The notes under the pieces: generated by a model
Told to the model about the DNA's origin: nothing
Seen by the model: only the letters and a program-made list of their open reading frames with translations
Database searches by the model: none
In this document: piece after piece, positions 9,236-18,073 of the stretch
Position numbering within the stretch: the stretch's first letter is position 1
Layout: every line of letters begins with the position of its first letter
Program-made: the position numbers and the translations under genes
Origin: Siphonodentalium dalli
Taxonomy: Eukaryota; Mollusca; Scaphopoda; Gadilida; Siphonodentaliidae
Reading direction: 5' to 3'
DNA length: 64,000 nucleotides
Assembly: GCA_032622095.1 (NCBI GenBank)
Contig: CP136063.1
Coordinates: 274,903,426 to 274,967,425, forward strand

Positions 9236-10154
9236 CTTCTAATGACTGAATTACGTTTTACTTTTTACGTTTATTAAAATTACGATCAAATGCCATCAAA
9301 GCTAATTTCGATGGGCTTGAAAGATTCATAATTTTTGAGTATCGTTGCACCAACGGGTAATGTTCTGCTTCTTGAATTGATGGAATTCGTTGCGGACCAT
9401 TATCTTTTGAGTAGTTGAAATCTAGCAATGTAGAATTTAATCCAGTAGAATTTATTCTAGCTGGAGTAGTTCGCTGTGCAGTTGTAGAATTTACTCTGAC
9501 TGGACTAGCTCGATGTGCAATCGTAGAATTTACTCGAGTATCATTTACTCTATTTGATCTAACTCGTGCAATTGATTTATTTTCATTTTGTCTGAGAAGA
9601 CTTCTGATCAAAATTCCACCGAGAAAACCACCTCCACCAGTTTTTAAAAGTATTTTCTTTTTTAAATCGATATGAGTTCTACTGTCAGCTATTTTCTTCT
9701 AATGACTGAATTACGTTTTACTTTTTACGTTTATTAAAATTACGATCAAATGCCATCAAAGCTAATTTCGATGGGCTTGAAAGATTCATAATTTTTGAGT
9801 ATCGTTGCACCAACGGGTAATGTTCTGCTTCTTGAATTGATGGAATTCGTTGCGGACCATTATCTTTGAGTAGTTGAAATCTAGCAAATGTAGAATTTAA
9901 TCCAATAGAATTTATTCTAACTGGAGTAGTTCGCTGTGCAGTTGTAGAATTTACTCTGACTGGACTAGCTCGATGTGCAATCGTAGAATTTACTCGAGTA
10001 TCATTTACTCTATTTGATCTAACTCGTGCAATTGATTTATTTTCATTTTGTCTGAGAAGACTTCTGATCAAAATTCCACCGAGAAAACCACCTCCACCAG
10101 TTTTTAAAAGTATTTTCTTTTTTAAATCGATATGAGTTCTACTGTCAGCTATTT
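9235..10154 (-). repeat. 460-bp tandem duplication
   Basis: Two adjacent copies (9235-9694 and 9695-10154) match almost base for base; for example AATGACTGAATTACG starts at 9241 and again at 9701. Differences are few (two single-base indels near 9407 and 9426 and a few substitutions), so the duplication is recent relative to the decay of the neighbours. It copies the C-terminal two thirds of the gene at 9718-10308. Confidence 0.92.
9258..9611 (-). pseudogene. Duplicated C-terminal fragment of the 196-codon GGFL protein
   Basis: This is the second copy in the 460-bp tandem duplication. It encodes the part from the GGFL region to the end (IRSLLRQNENKS onward, VNST repeats, closing FDRNFNKRKK). 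It lacks the N-terminal 80 codons and carries small indels relative to the upstream copy, one of which changes the frame in the middle (LLDFNYSKDNG versus ARFQLLKDNG). It is unlikely to be expressed on its own. Confidence 0.85.
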
Positions 10155-10308
10155 TCTTCAGCTTTTTTTTGTGTTTTTGCAGGAATGTTCGTGTCTGCTT
10201 TGGAAGCTTTAAGTGATCATCAAGTATTAATTTAGCAATAGTCGAAAATACACTCAAGACTGCTTCATGCGACTCCATGATTGGAAATGAAATATTATGT
10301 TGATACAC
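9718..10308 (-). CDS. GGFL-type protein with VNST repeats
   Basis: 196 codons. The N-terminus (1-70) is helical and becomes strongly basic (QKHKKKLKKIADS). A Gly-rich turn and hydrophobic stretch follow (LLKTGGGGFLGGILIRSLL, about 68-86), similar in plan to the protein at 8894-9235. Residues about 95-135 carry near-repeats of VNST separated by RT/SP/TP-rich linkers (VNSTIAHRASPVRVNSTTAQ). The C-terminus is basic. It lies 6 bases after the ATPase stop. Possibly a core or minor virion protein; the function is unknown. Its 3' two thirds are duplicated just downstream. Confidence 0.65.
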   Translation of the reverse strand: MYQHNISFPIMESHEAVLSVFSTIAKLILDDHLKLPKQTRTFLQKHKKKLKKIADSRTHIDLKKKILLKTGGGGFLGGILIRSLLRQNENKSIARVRSNRVNDTRVNSTIAHRASPVRVNSTTAQRTTPVRINSIGLNSTFARFQLLKDNGPQRIPSIQEAEHYPLVQRYSKIMNLSSPSKLALMAFDRNFNKRKK

Positions 10309-10314
10309 TTATCT

Positions 10315-11016
10315 TTATACCGATGAATATATTACCGCACCTCGATCGTCATTTGTGAGCCAGCGATGGAAAATATCAGTTCTAAGTCTCAACGATTTAT
10401 CCGTTTTTGGGTGAAAATCCAGTAGTAAATAACCATGATTGGTTGAAGTTGCATCATCATATGCTTGCATTAAATGAGGTATTTGCATTTGAGAGGCAAG
10501 AATTTGTATTTGGCCTTTATCACGCACACTTTGAAATAATACCATGTAATGTGCATTCAAACTCAAAGTTCTACTCGCTTTAGATTTCTGAAACATATTT
10601 TGGGTTATGTAAATAACAGACGTATTTCTGTGATGTCCTTTTCTTGTAAACCACAACATAATGTTTTCTTCATCTTTATCACCTAACATGTCATCAAAAA
10701 CGACGAGGTGCGGTAAGTCTGTGTCATCGACAAGTTCAATGTCATCATCCGGTATTCCATTTATAAATTGAATATTGTGAAATTCTTGCATCTGACTATA
10801 GGTATTTTGCCATTCTTTGTAACACCAAACGACTTTGTATGGAACAGGTTTGAACAAATCATCTTTATACTCGATTAATTTCTTAACAAAATCTGTTTTA
10901 CCACAACCACTTGGCCCCGATATGAAAATGTTACAGGGATGTTTGAACAACAATGATTCGTCCATCTTTTCCCTGAGACAGATCATGTAAGACTGATTAA
11001 GATTGTTCGGAATCAA
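10315..11016 (-). CDS. ATP: FtsK/HerA-type genome-packaging ATPase
   Basis: 233 codons, intact. Walker A is GPSGCGKT at residues 34-41 and Walker B is LVVFDD at about 104-109. A glutamine/asparagine sensor (VIYITQNMF) lies near residue 140. Length and motifs fit the A32-like packaging ATPase of Polintons, which drives DNA into the preformed capsid. The start is preceded by about 70 bases of spacer after the F-box-like gene. With the protease it is one of the few core genes without a visible lesion. Family assignment is firm; activity is inferred. Confidence 0.95.
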   Translation of the reverse strand: MIPNNLNQSYMICLREKMDESLLFKHPCNIFISGPSGCGKTDFVKKLIEYKDDLFKPVPYKVVWCYKEWQNTYSQMQEFHNIQFINGIPDDDIELVDDTDLPHLVVFDDMLGDKDEENIMLWFTRKGHHRNTSVIYITQNMFQKSKASRTLSLNAHYMVLFQSVRDKGQIQILASQMQIPHLMQAYDDATSTNHGYLLLDFHPKTDKSLRLRTDIFHRWLTNDDRGAVIYSSV

Positions 11017-11086
11017 GCTTTTTTATTTTTAATGAAAAGTCACCATAACTCCAGATTATTCCAAATGTCCATATGAGTTCATTATC

Positions 11087-11593
11087 TCAATCTGAAATAG
11101 GTCTAGTGGTTTTTACAATATAATCCAAAGACACTTTTTCTTCAAATAACTTTTCAGCAGTGAAAATTGTACATGGTTCTCGGAGAATAATGTATCCATA
11201 TATTCTCGTCACCTCTTCGAATTTCAAAGTTTTTTCATTAAGAATCCTGTCTTGATATTCAGCAAAACGAATAAAATTATTTTCAACTAATTCACGAATT
11301 TCGTTTATTTCGTTTTTAGGAGTACCATGAAATATCCAATAATCTGAAAACAGTTGATCCAATATATTCATTAAGAAATCAATTTCAAATTCTGATCTCT
11401 CAATCAAACATCTCAGTCGACTCTGCCCCTCAGAGAAATGTCCGTTCAGAAAAGTCTCCATTATAATTCTACTTTCCCTCAAAAACCAAGTTTGCTTAAG
11501 TTCTCGTTTGATTTCTTGATCCATTTTTGACATTTCGATCAGGTTATTATAAATTTTCAAAAGCATCTCTGCTGGTAACACATCAATTCCATC
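11087..11593 (-). CDS. F-box-like protein
   Basis: The open frame begins at 11671, but the likely start is Met at 11593, which avoids most of the overlap with the polymerase C-terminus. The protein then opens MDGIDVLPAEMLLKIYNNLI, close to the F-box consensus (LPxExLxxIxxxL). The rest (about 150 residues) is helical and charged, with no repeat domain that I recognise. F-box proteins dock to Skp1 and direct targets to SCF ubiquitin ligases, and some large DNA viruses use them to redirect host degradation. Here the assignment rests on one short helix motif. No lesion is seen. Confidence 0.5.
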   Translation of the reverse strand, partial: DGIDVLPAEMLLKIYNNLIEMSKMDQEIKRELKQTWFLRESRIIMETFLNGHFSEGQSRLRCLIERSEFEIDFLMNILDQLFSDYWIFHGTPKNEINEIRELVENNFIRFAEYQDRILNEKTLKFEEVTRIYGYIILREPCTIFTAEKLFEEKVSLDYIVKTTRPISD

Positions 11594-14500
11594 CATAAGG
11601 AATTGTGTTGTATTCAGCCACAACAAGTCGTTTGGTGTACACAGATCGGAATGTTTTTGTTTGCTCTTCACTAATTACTTCTCGGTTCTTTGTGCGTTTA
11701 ATTCTACATGGATAGTTTATGACACGTTGAAAATTTGACCGGTCGTTAACACATTCAACCATTGAATGAAAATTTATTTGCTGCTTAGTTTTATAATCCA
11801 GAGTGATACCCTTGACCTTACATACATAGTTTATGACACCATCTTTCATGTACTGATATCCATAATTTTTCGGTCCTAAACCTACACATTTCATGATTTT
11901 AGCATCCGGATGTTCATCAGTCCATTTACCAAGGTAGCTGTCTTCGGTTTTGATATTTTCTTTTTCTGGATCGAAAATATACATACAACTATCGGTGTCG
12001 AAATACAACACCCTATCTTGGAGTTTTTCTAAAACTTTATACAACTCCAAGCGTGCATATGATGTGACAAATGATGCAACAGCTACATTGGCAGATGGAT
12101 GTGGTTCTATAATATCGGTTTTATTTTCATAGCTGAATAATATGAATTTATCCTGTTCAAAAATTTCAACTGTTTTGACGGTGATATTTTTTATCAGTTA
12201 ATAGTTAAAAATATCTAGATGGTTTTGAGATATATTCAGTTTTAGTAAGAATATTATTTTCTGCATTTTTCCCCATATGCAATTTATCATTAATTTTGCG
12301 CACTGGCGGAGTCCTCGGTTTTTTTCGATTTTTTCTTTTTCAAGTTTTATACCTTCAACCTCATAATAATCTTTAATGTATTTATCTTTATCTTCTTCAC
12401 TTTGAACAGAATTTGGATATCCACTTGCTTCTTGTTTAATTTTGAGGTATTTATCAATGTAATCCCTGTATACTTGTCCGACCACTCATTCCAATGCCAA
12501 ACTTGATACACTTCCAGAATTTGGTAACCCAATTATATTACTTTGAATAATTCTACATGTGTCCAAACTCCAACTAAAGCACGCTGTTCGGTTTTATGAT
12601 TATACTGTCCACTTTCATTTTCTGCACAAGTTTTACACAATGTATATATCATTTTGTTATTACAGTGGATCGGTAGCACTGGAATGTACAATTTATTTGG
12701 AGGTAATTCTTTGCATTTAATGAGTCCTTTGTAGGATTTGATGTCTCCTATTTGTTCCTGACTTAGAATTGTAGGATGACCAAGTGGGTACTCCTTATAT
12801 TTATTTATACTAGGATACAAACTGCATATATCAATATATTTTATTTCCTGTTTAGATGTTGGTTCTATTTCATGATATAATTTTAGAGCATTAGTCCTGC
12901 CACCAAATAATGCTTCCCTTGGTTTAATTGGGTCTTGATGCAAATATAATTGATCCATAGTTTGTTTTAAATTTTTGTCTGCTTTACAGATATTGTCCAG
13001 GTCATGTTCCCAGATGCATATTAATTTGCATCCCAAGCTTTTGATTTCAGTTTCCGTTTTTATTGATTTTTCATACAATTCATGCATTGTTATATTACTG
13101 TATGGGTTTCGGCGATTTCTATCTGGATAGCAAGTAGGATAGACATGAACAAAACCACCCATACATTTCATACACTGTGTTTGATTCTGCATGATAACCA
13201 TCAACAAAATGTGTGCCTATTTTAACTTCACCACCATTTAAAGCATGTTTTATGTTTATATTTTGTTTTGTAGCAATGTACTGTAGCCATCGAATTGCTT
13301 TCATTGAAAATTTACGCGCTTGTGCATATCCAGCATCTGAAATTATACCAATTTTGTTCTCCATGCAAGGTTACAGGTTTGAGCTAATGTTATTGCTTCC
13401 CGGAATGGATCTATTTGATCAGTTTCCATTACACATAGTCTGAATTTGCCACATCCACGTCTTAAAATGTCTACATCTGATTTACAATACTTTTGAATTT
13501 CTTTTTGAAAATCAAAAATATCCTCACCCCTAACATCGTACCTTTTCAGAAATGAATCTCTATTTTCCTCAGACATGATTTCAGGTTTATAGTATTTTTT
13601 GTCTAGATATGGTCCTACGTAATTCTGAAAGTCCTGTGTATTTGCCCAATGTGGAAAATAACCTTTAGCCATTTCTTCAAGTTGGAATGTTTTTGGAAAT
13701 TTAGATAATGCCATTGGGATAAAACTCAATGAATCGATCACTTTAACACCATTGCATTGTAAACTAAGTATTTTGTTGCCATTCATAATAACATTAGGTT
13801 TTGAATTTCCATTGTTCACCAAGTAATGTAAGAGGAACTGACTATCGTAACCTCTTGCATTGTGAGCAATACATGTTGTACCTTTATGATCGTTGGTGTA
13901 AAACAGCCATTTGCAAAATCTTTCCAATACACTCTCACCTTTAAAAATATATTCTCTGTTTGACAATACAGAATCACATGAAATGCATATTTTATCAATG
14001 GGTTTACATATACAATTTTCACAAGCAGTTTGTGCAACACAAAAATTGGGTATATGAACACCAGTATATTGTTGACATTCAAAATCAAAAAATATGAATG
14101 GTACCTTTACTTCTTTCTGTGCTTCTCTCTTTTGGTACTGCTGGATGTGACATCTGTGATCTGATGCGACGATTTCCTTACAGTATTTGCACTTCTTTGT
14201 TCCCGAACATATATGTCTTTTCTCCTTTCGTGTGACGATATCATTCCCACATTTCTGGCATTTCTGTATCATATCACAAATAATTTTGTCTTGTTTTGGT
14301 AATTTTTTCAAATGATTGTCGAGACATCGTTTACTTCTAAAAGTCCTCTTACATTTGATGCAGTGTATCCATCGTTCAAAGGGACATATCTGATCCTCGA
14401 AACACATACACTTGTATGGACATAAATTATCACCTCTGTTGTTCGAACCGACATCACAGTGTTCACAGTAAATAACTATCCAAGGAATCATGTGACAGTG

Positions 14501-15362
14501 GTGATCACATCGTAGTGGTTGTCATTGAAATATAGATGAAAACTTTACTTTCTCTCCCAACTGGTGGTGGTTGAAAAAGAAAGCCTTCGTCAGCAAATTG
14601 ATTATGTATTTTTATAACGTACTCAGGATATAGTTGTTCCTGAATAATTTTGTATTCCTCAACCCCGCAACTGGTGTCGTGTGATAACCCCTCTTTATCC
14701 AACAATGACTGTGCAGCTTCCCGTTGTGGAGCTCTTGCTGGTCTCGTAATCCGTTTCCATTGTTGCTTCCATTCAGTTGTATCTTTTTTGTCAACATTAC
14801 ACATACCAACAACGACAGCCCTCGCAAAACACATGTTATATTCTGCGTTCTGAATCAGAAGAATACTTTTCTTTACTGTTTTCATTTGATTGTGTTCACC
14901 GAATGCTCCATAATGTAAGGTATGTCTTGCGGTCCCTGTAGGCATATGCGTGACAGTGATGTCAAATGTCATCTGTCCGTCATGAATTTTGAATTTGTTG
15001 TTCGATTGTGCAACTTTTTCTATGTTGTCAAGCAATAATTCACCCGTCAGGTCTTTTTCTTCGGTGAACTGGACGTGAATCCCTAGATCTAGCCCTGGAT
15101 GAAAGATGGAAATTCTCATTTGATCTTTTGGTCCTGCATCACACTCATCTTTCAAACTGTTCACCAGATCTTTGAAAATTCTGTGAACAGTTTTAAATGG
15201 TTGATGAAATTCTTGAAATGTGACGTTGAATTTCTTTGATGCTGTTTTAAATTTCCTCAAGTATTTATCGGTCAGATTTTTTATAGTATAATATTTACAA
15301 TCATCATCCAGTCGCACTCTCTTTCTATTATCTCGTTCGCTTTCGCTATCTGAATATGGCAC
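11583..15362 (-). pseudogene. POLB: Protein-primed family B DNA polymerase, multiply frameshifted
   Basis: About 1,250 codons in six or so pieces. N-terminal domain 15362-14505 (FHPGLDLGIHVQFTEEKDL; SILLIQNAEYNMCFARAVV); Cys/His-rich zinc-ribbon part and 3'-5' exonuclease 14491-13343 with Exo I FFDFE (near 14085), Exo II AHNARGYD and Exo III YCKSDVDIL; linker 13364-13119 (NGGEVKIGTHFVDGYH); palm with motif A DICSLYPSI (near 12830), motif B region INCIWGK (near 12270) and motif C YFDTDS (near 11995). The frame changes near 14500, 13355, 13160-13200, 12500 and 12150-12200, so the gene is inactive. The family replicates linear genomes with a protein primer. It faces the zinc-knuckle gene across a palindromic promoter. 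Confidence 0.95.
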
Positions 15363-15383
15363 AAGGCGCTTTATCGTGAAATG

Positions 15384-15486
15384 ACGACGTGATGAAAATT
15401 CACGTCGCTTTTATGCTCTGACACGGACATGCGCAGTCATCGTATGTGTCAGAGCATAAAAGCGACGTGAATTTTCATCACGTCGT
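15384..15486. promoter_or_regulatory. Palindromic bidirectional promoter of POLB and zinc-knuckle gene
   Basis: Two perfect 41-base inverted arms (15384-15424 and 15446-15486) flank a 21-base loop. Each arm contains a CATAAAAG box and two CGTGA/ACGTC-type half sites (GACGTGA, ACGTCG), read outward on both sides. The polymerase start (15362) and the facing gene's start (15526) lie 22 and 40 bases outside the arms. The symmetry implies equal divergent transcription; assignment as promoter is inference. Confidence 0.75.
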
Positions 15487-15525
15487 TATTCCACTGACGA
15501 TTGAATAACGCACCGAACACTCACA

Positions 15526-16080
15526 ATGGATCCACGATTGCAGAGTAACAACATACAGCATTTACGAAAAATTGCATTAGAAGTTTTAAAGAATACAAAG
15601 TGGGTACCACCATATGGTAACTGCTTTAGATGCAACTCGAGTTCACATTGGGCTTTTTAATGTGATGGCACTACGAAAAAGCAGATTGGTCAGATGAAAA
15701 TATCATCATTGACGCTGAGTGAATCTACTCCTGTGAAGTCTACTTGGACGCACACATCAGACAACGATGATCTCACACCATATGATGTAATGGACATTGA
15801 TCAAACTCAGACATTAACTAATGAGATAGCAGATATGAAAGCTGAAAGTGGGGAAAAATGGAACTCAACCGCGATGTCAATTAACGAGATCGCGGATGTG
15901 AAAACTGAGAGTGGTGAATTATGCGCCTCAACCTAGGTGTCAAATGATGAAATCACTATTCTAAACACGGAGGATTCGCAGATGGAAGTGATAGAGGCTG
16001 TAGCCAAAAGCGCTAACGATACTGAAATTAAGCAGACCACTTTGCCTAGCAGAAAGAGAAAAATACGTTTATCGCGATAA
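15526..16080 (+). pseudogene. Zinc-knuckle protein with two in-frame stops
   Basis: One frame of 184 codons runs from ATG 15526 to TAA 16078-16080, interrupted by TAA at 15658-15660 and TAG near 15934. Residues 30-46 form a CCHC zinc knuckle (C-x2-C-x4-H-x4-C, CFRCNSSSHWAF then Cys), and the first stop falls at the last residue before the final Cys. The middle is acidic and Ser/Thr-rich with a repeated segment (NEIADMKAESGE and NEIADVKTESGE). The end, SRKRKIRLSR, looks like a nuclear localisation signal. It is the only core-region gene on the plus strand. A nucleic-acid binding role is likely; the precise role is unknown. Confidence 0.65.
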
Positions 16081-16146
16081 TCTTCCAAGAAAGTTAAAAA
16101 TAGTGAATAAAATATTATTGATTTTATTTATTTGTTACGTTTTTTA

Positions 16147-16197
16147 GCAATTTCAGAGCATATCTTTTGAAAAATTTGGATGGCCCTGAAAAGGGCC
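16147..16197 (-). terminator. Histone-type 3' end of gene B
   Basis: On the minus strand the 16-base hairpin GGCCCTTTTCAGGGCC (16182-16197) has a perfect 6-bp stem and UUUC loop, as in metazoan replication-dependent histone mRNAs, with AAAC before it and ATCCA after it. AAAAGATATGCTCTGAAATT follows 12-15 bases on (16147-16168), the place and type of the histone downstream element that pairs with U7 snRNA. Confidence 0.75.
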
Positions 16198-16216
16198 GTT
16201 TAAATTGTTTGCCGAG

Positions 16217-16608
16217 TCAATAAAATTCAGACAAATCAGGATAAAGTCCTCCCTTGTTGTATGTGGGCCTCCAGTATGGATCCCGCACGTATTTCGCTGC
16301 CTCAGTGGTAATCCACCTTGGCAGTGTGGTCTTGGAGGATTATATTCAGACAAATCTGGATATAATGCCCCCTCCTTATACGTGGGGTTCCACTCTGGAG
16401 TTTCCACATACACCTTGGGAGGACTGGGTCTCCGTATTTGCAGGAATTCTTGAACTCCAGCTCTAATGGCTATCTTATGACTCTCCGAATCTCTAACATT
16501 CCACTGCCAATGCTTTAATCGAGCATTGGCAGAGAATTTTAGCAAAAATTTCTCTTTTAGTTTAGAGAAAATTTTGAACATAAAAAAACACGTTACACTT
16601 CGCTCCAT
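16217..16608 (-). pseudogene. Gene B: accessory protein with two LYPDLSE motifs
   Basis: ATG 16608 lies just behind a TATA-like TTTCATATAAC. The N-terminal half is basic and amphipathic (FKIFSKLKEKFLLKFSANAR) and could bind membrane. The C-terminal half is Pro/Tyr-rich: TPEWNPTYKEGALYPDLSEY (LYPDLSE at residues 82-88), a Gly/Arg linker, then after a one-base frame change near 16280 a second copy, WRPTYNKGGLYPDLSEFY, ending at TGA 16217-16219. Without the shift the frame reads through the stem-loop to 16153, which argues that the shift is a lesion. LYPxL is the ALIX-binding late-domain class used by several enveloped viruses. I do not recognise the family otherwise. Confidence 0.6.
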
Positions 16609-16700
16609 GTTATATGAAATGCGCGGACGCCGCTGACGACGTCATTGCATATTTCACCAAATTTTCCCGAACGTCAAATCAGATGTTTCTTTTATCCAGA
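16609..16700 (-). promoter_or_regulatory. Promoter module of gene B
   Basis: Minus-strand order: AAAGAAACATCTGATTTGAC, GTTCGGGAAAATTTGGTGAA, ATGACGTCGTCAGCGGCGTC, CGCGCATTTCATATAAC, then the start codon. This is the best preserved match to the modules of genes C and D. Confidence 0.7.
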
Positions 16701-16734
16701 ACACCTCGATCGACGTGGGGTATGTCAGTGACAG

Positions 16735-17310
16735 GTCTCAGAACCTGGGCTGTCACTCTACCCCATGGGTCAGAGTGGCAGTCAGTGAGGGGTGGGCCAG
16801 AGTGACAGGTACCAGGTTAGGATTCATCGGTCCAGAGGTTGTGTTACATTATAAAGAGTAAGGTGAGCGCTTCGAAGGTTTTTTTTTGACAGAAAAGAGC
16901 ACAATTTACCAATGTATCGACTTTTTCTCGGATTCTAATGCCAGTGTGGTAAGCGAAGGGCGCTCCCATTCGCTGTACACATTGAACTTAGAATAATACG
17001 AGAAAAATGGATGTGTTGGTAAATTGTGCTACTTTACCAGTGCATTTTTTAACAAAATCGAAAGTCTTCGAATAAATTCGAAGACGCTAGCGTTGTAAAA
17101 TGCACTTGCAGAAGTTACCTTTCAGTGAAATATGTTATGAGATAATGGTAAAATGGTACAGATAAAATTTTTCCAAGTCGAATCGGTATTTTATTCATAG
17201 AAATATTATGTTTTTGACAAAAAAGAAACACATCTGATTTGACGTTCGGAGAAATATGGTAGAAAAACGCATGACGTCGTCGGTGGCGTCCGCGCATTTT
17301 CAATAAAAAA
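16735..17310. repeat. Inverted arm 1 (about 580 bp)
   Basis: The reverse complement of 18450-19030 with moderate divergence. Shared landmarks are GGTGGGCCAGAGTG, CAGAGGTTGTGTTA, AGAGTAAGGTGAGCGCTT, GGTAAATTGTGCT and TCTTCGAATAAATTCGAAGA, and the inner end holds the promoter module of gene C. The outer end is a short GC-rich set of GGGCCAGAGTG-like repeats. The arms enclose the convergent genes C and D. Confidence 0.85.
17213..17310 (+). promoter_or_regulatory. Promoter module of gene C
   Basis: AAAGAAACACATCTGATTTG, ACGTTCGGAGAAATATGGTA, GCATGACGTCGTCGGTGGCG and TCCGCGCATTTTCAATAAAA run in the plus direction and end about 32 bases before the ATG at 17342. It lies at the inner edge of inverted arm 1. 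Confidence 0.7.
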
Positions 17311-17341
17311 ACAGATATCCCCATTCTTCATTCATACCGAA

Positions 17342-17766
17342 ATGGATTACCGAGATCTGTATCGGAGCTATTTGGATAATAGGATGCTGGTGAGAGGTGT
17401 GTTTGGGGATGAAGCACAGATGATATGGAAGGCTTTGAGTTTAGCAGAAACTGGGACTGTAGATAACTGTTTTGATATCTACAGGTGCACCGTTATGTTG
17501 ATGACGGACAACAGAGATCGGGTGTTTGGACTACCACCACGGTGGTTCCGACTCACACGATTGCTGGGGACATCAAGATTGATGGTGCGACTTGCGGCTA
17601 CATCACTGCAGCGGTCTATCATAATCTTCTCAGGGAATAGAGTTTACGAATTCTTGCCGCTCTGGGGGATACAGACCAGACATGCAATTGTGCCATTTGG
17701 TTGCGACGTTCCCAAGACAACTTTCAGCTGTATTCAAACCCAAACACATCGTGCGGTTTCTTTTGA
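17342..17766 (+). pseudogene. Gene C: accessory protein, frameshifted
   Basis: ATG 17342 opens MDYRDLYRSYLDNRMLVRGV and continues for about 60 codons. The frame stays open to 17824, but it then reads through the histone-type stem-loop. The alternative frame from about 17540 is more protein-like (HTIAGDIKIDGATCGYITAA), has a stop at a TAG near 17640, and ends at TGA 17764-17766 just before the stem-loop, so I infer a frameshift near 17520-17550 and a nonsense lesion. No known domain is recognised. It converges on gene D and sits inside the inverted arms. Confidence 0.45.
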
Positions 17767-17779
17767 AACCATCCAAAAC

Positions 17780-17830
17780 GGCCCTTTTCAGGACCTCACA
17801 AATTTTTCAAAAGATACGCTCTGAAATTGC
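17780..17830 (+). terminator. Histone-type 3' end of gene C
   Basis: The hairpin GGCCCTTTTCAGGACC (17780-17795, one stem mismatch) is preceded by CCAAAAC and followed 12 bases later by CAAAAGATACGCTCTGAAAT, equal to the element behind gene B apart from one base. Confidence 0.7.
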
Positions 17831-18002
17831 TACTGTACGATTTGTTCATTCTTCCTAGAGAGAATGTTCATATAATTTCTCCAAAACAAAATCATTCATC
17901 ATGAACTTGGAGAGAATTTTCACATAATTTATCAAAGAATACTTCCCTAACATTAAAAAAATCCACTACCACCCTTCATATCTATAATACGATCATCATA
18001 TA

Positions 18003-18054
18003 GCATAATACAGAGCGTATCTTTCGTGAATTTTAAGTGGCCCTGAAAAGGGTC
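18003..18054 (-). terminator. Histone-type 3' end of gene D
   Basis: On the minus strand the hairpin is GACCCTTTTCAGGGCC (18039-18054, a G-C/G-T variant pair in the stem), preceded by AAAC and followed by ACTTAAAATTCACGAAAGAT and ACGCTCTG. Same geometry as behind B and C. Confidence 0.7.
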
Positions 18055-18073
18055 GTTTAAAATAATATAAAAA

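Noticed and set aside
9415-9675. 86-codon plus-strand frame with repeated VEFTL
   Set aside because: Antisense shadow of the VNST-repeat gene copy.
17342-17824. Taking the full 160-codon frame as gene C
   Set aside because: It reads through the histone-type hairpin; the other frame stops just before it, as gene D does.
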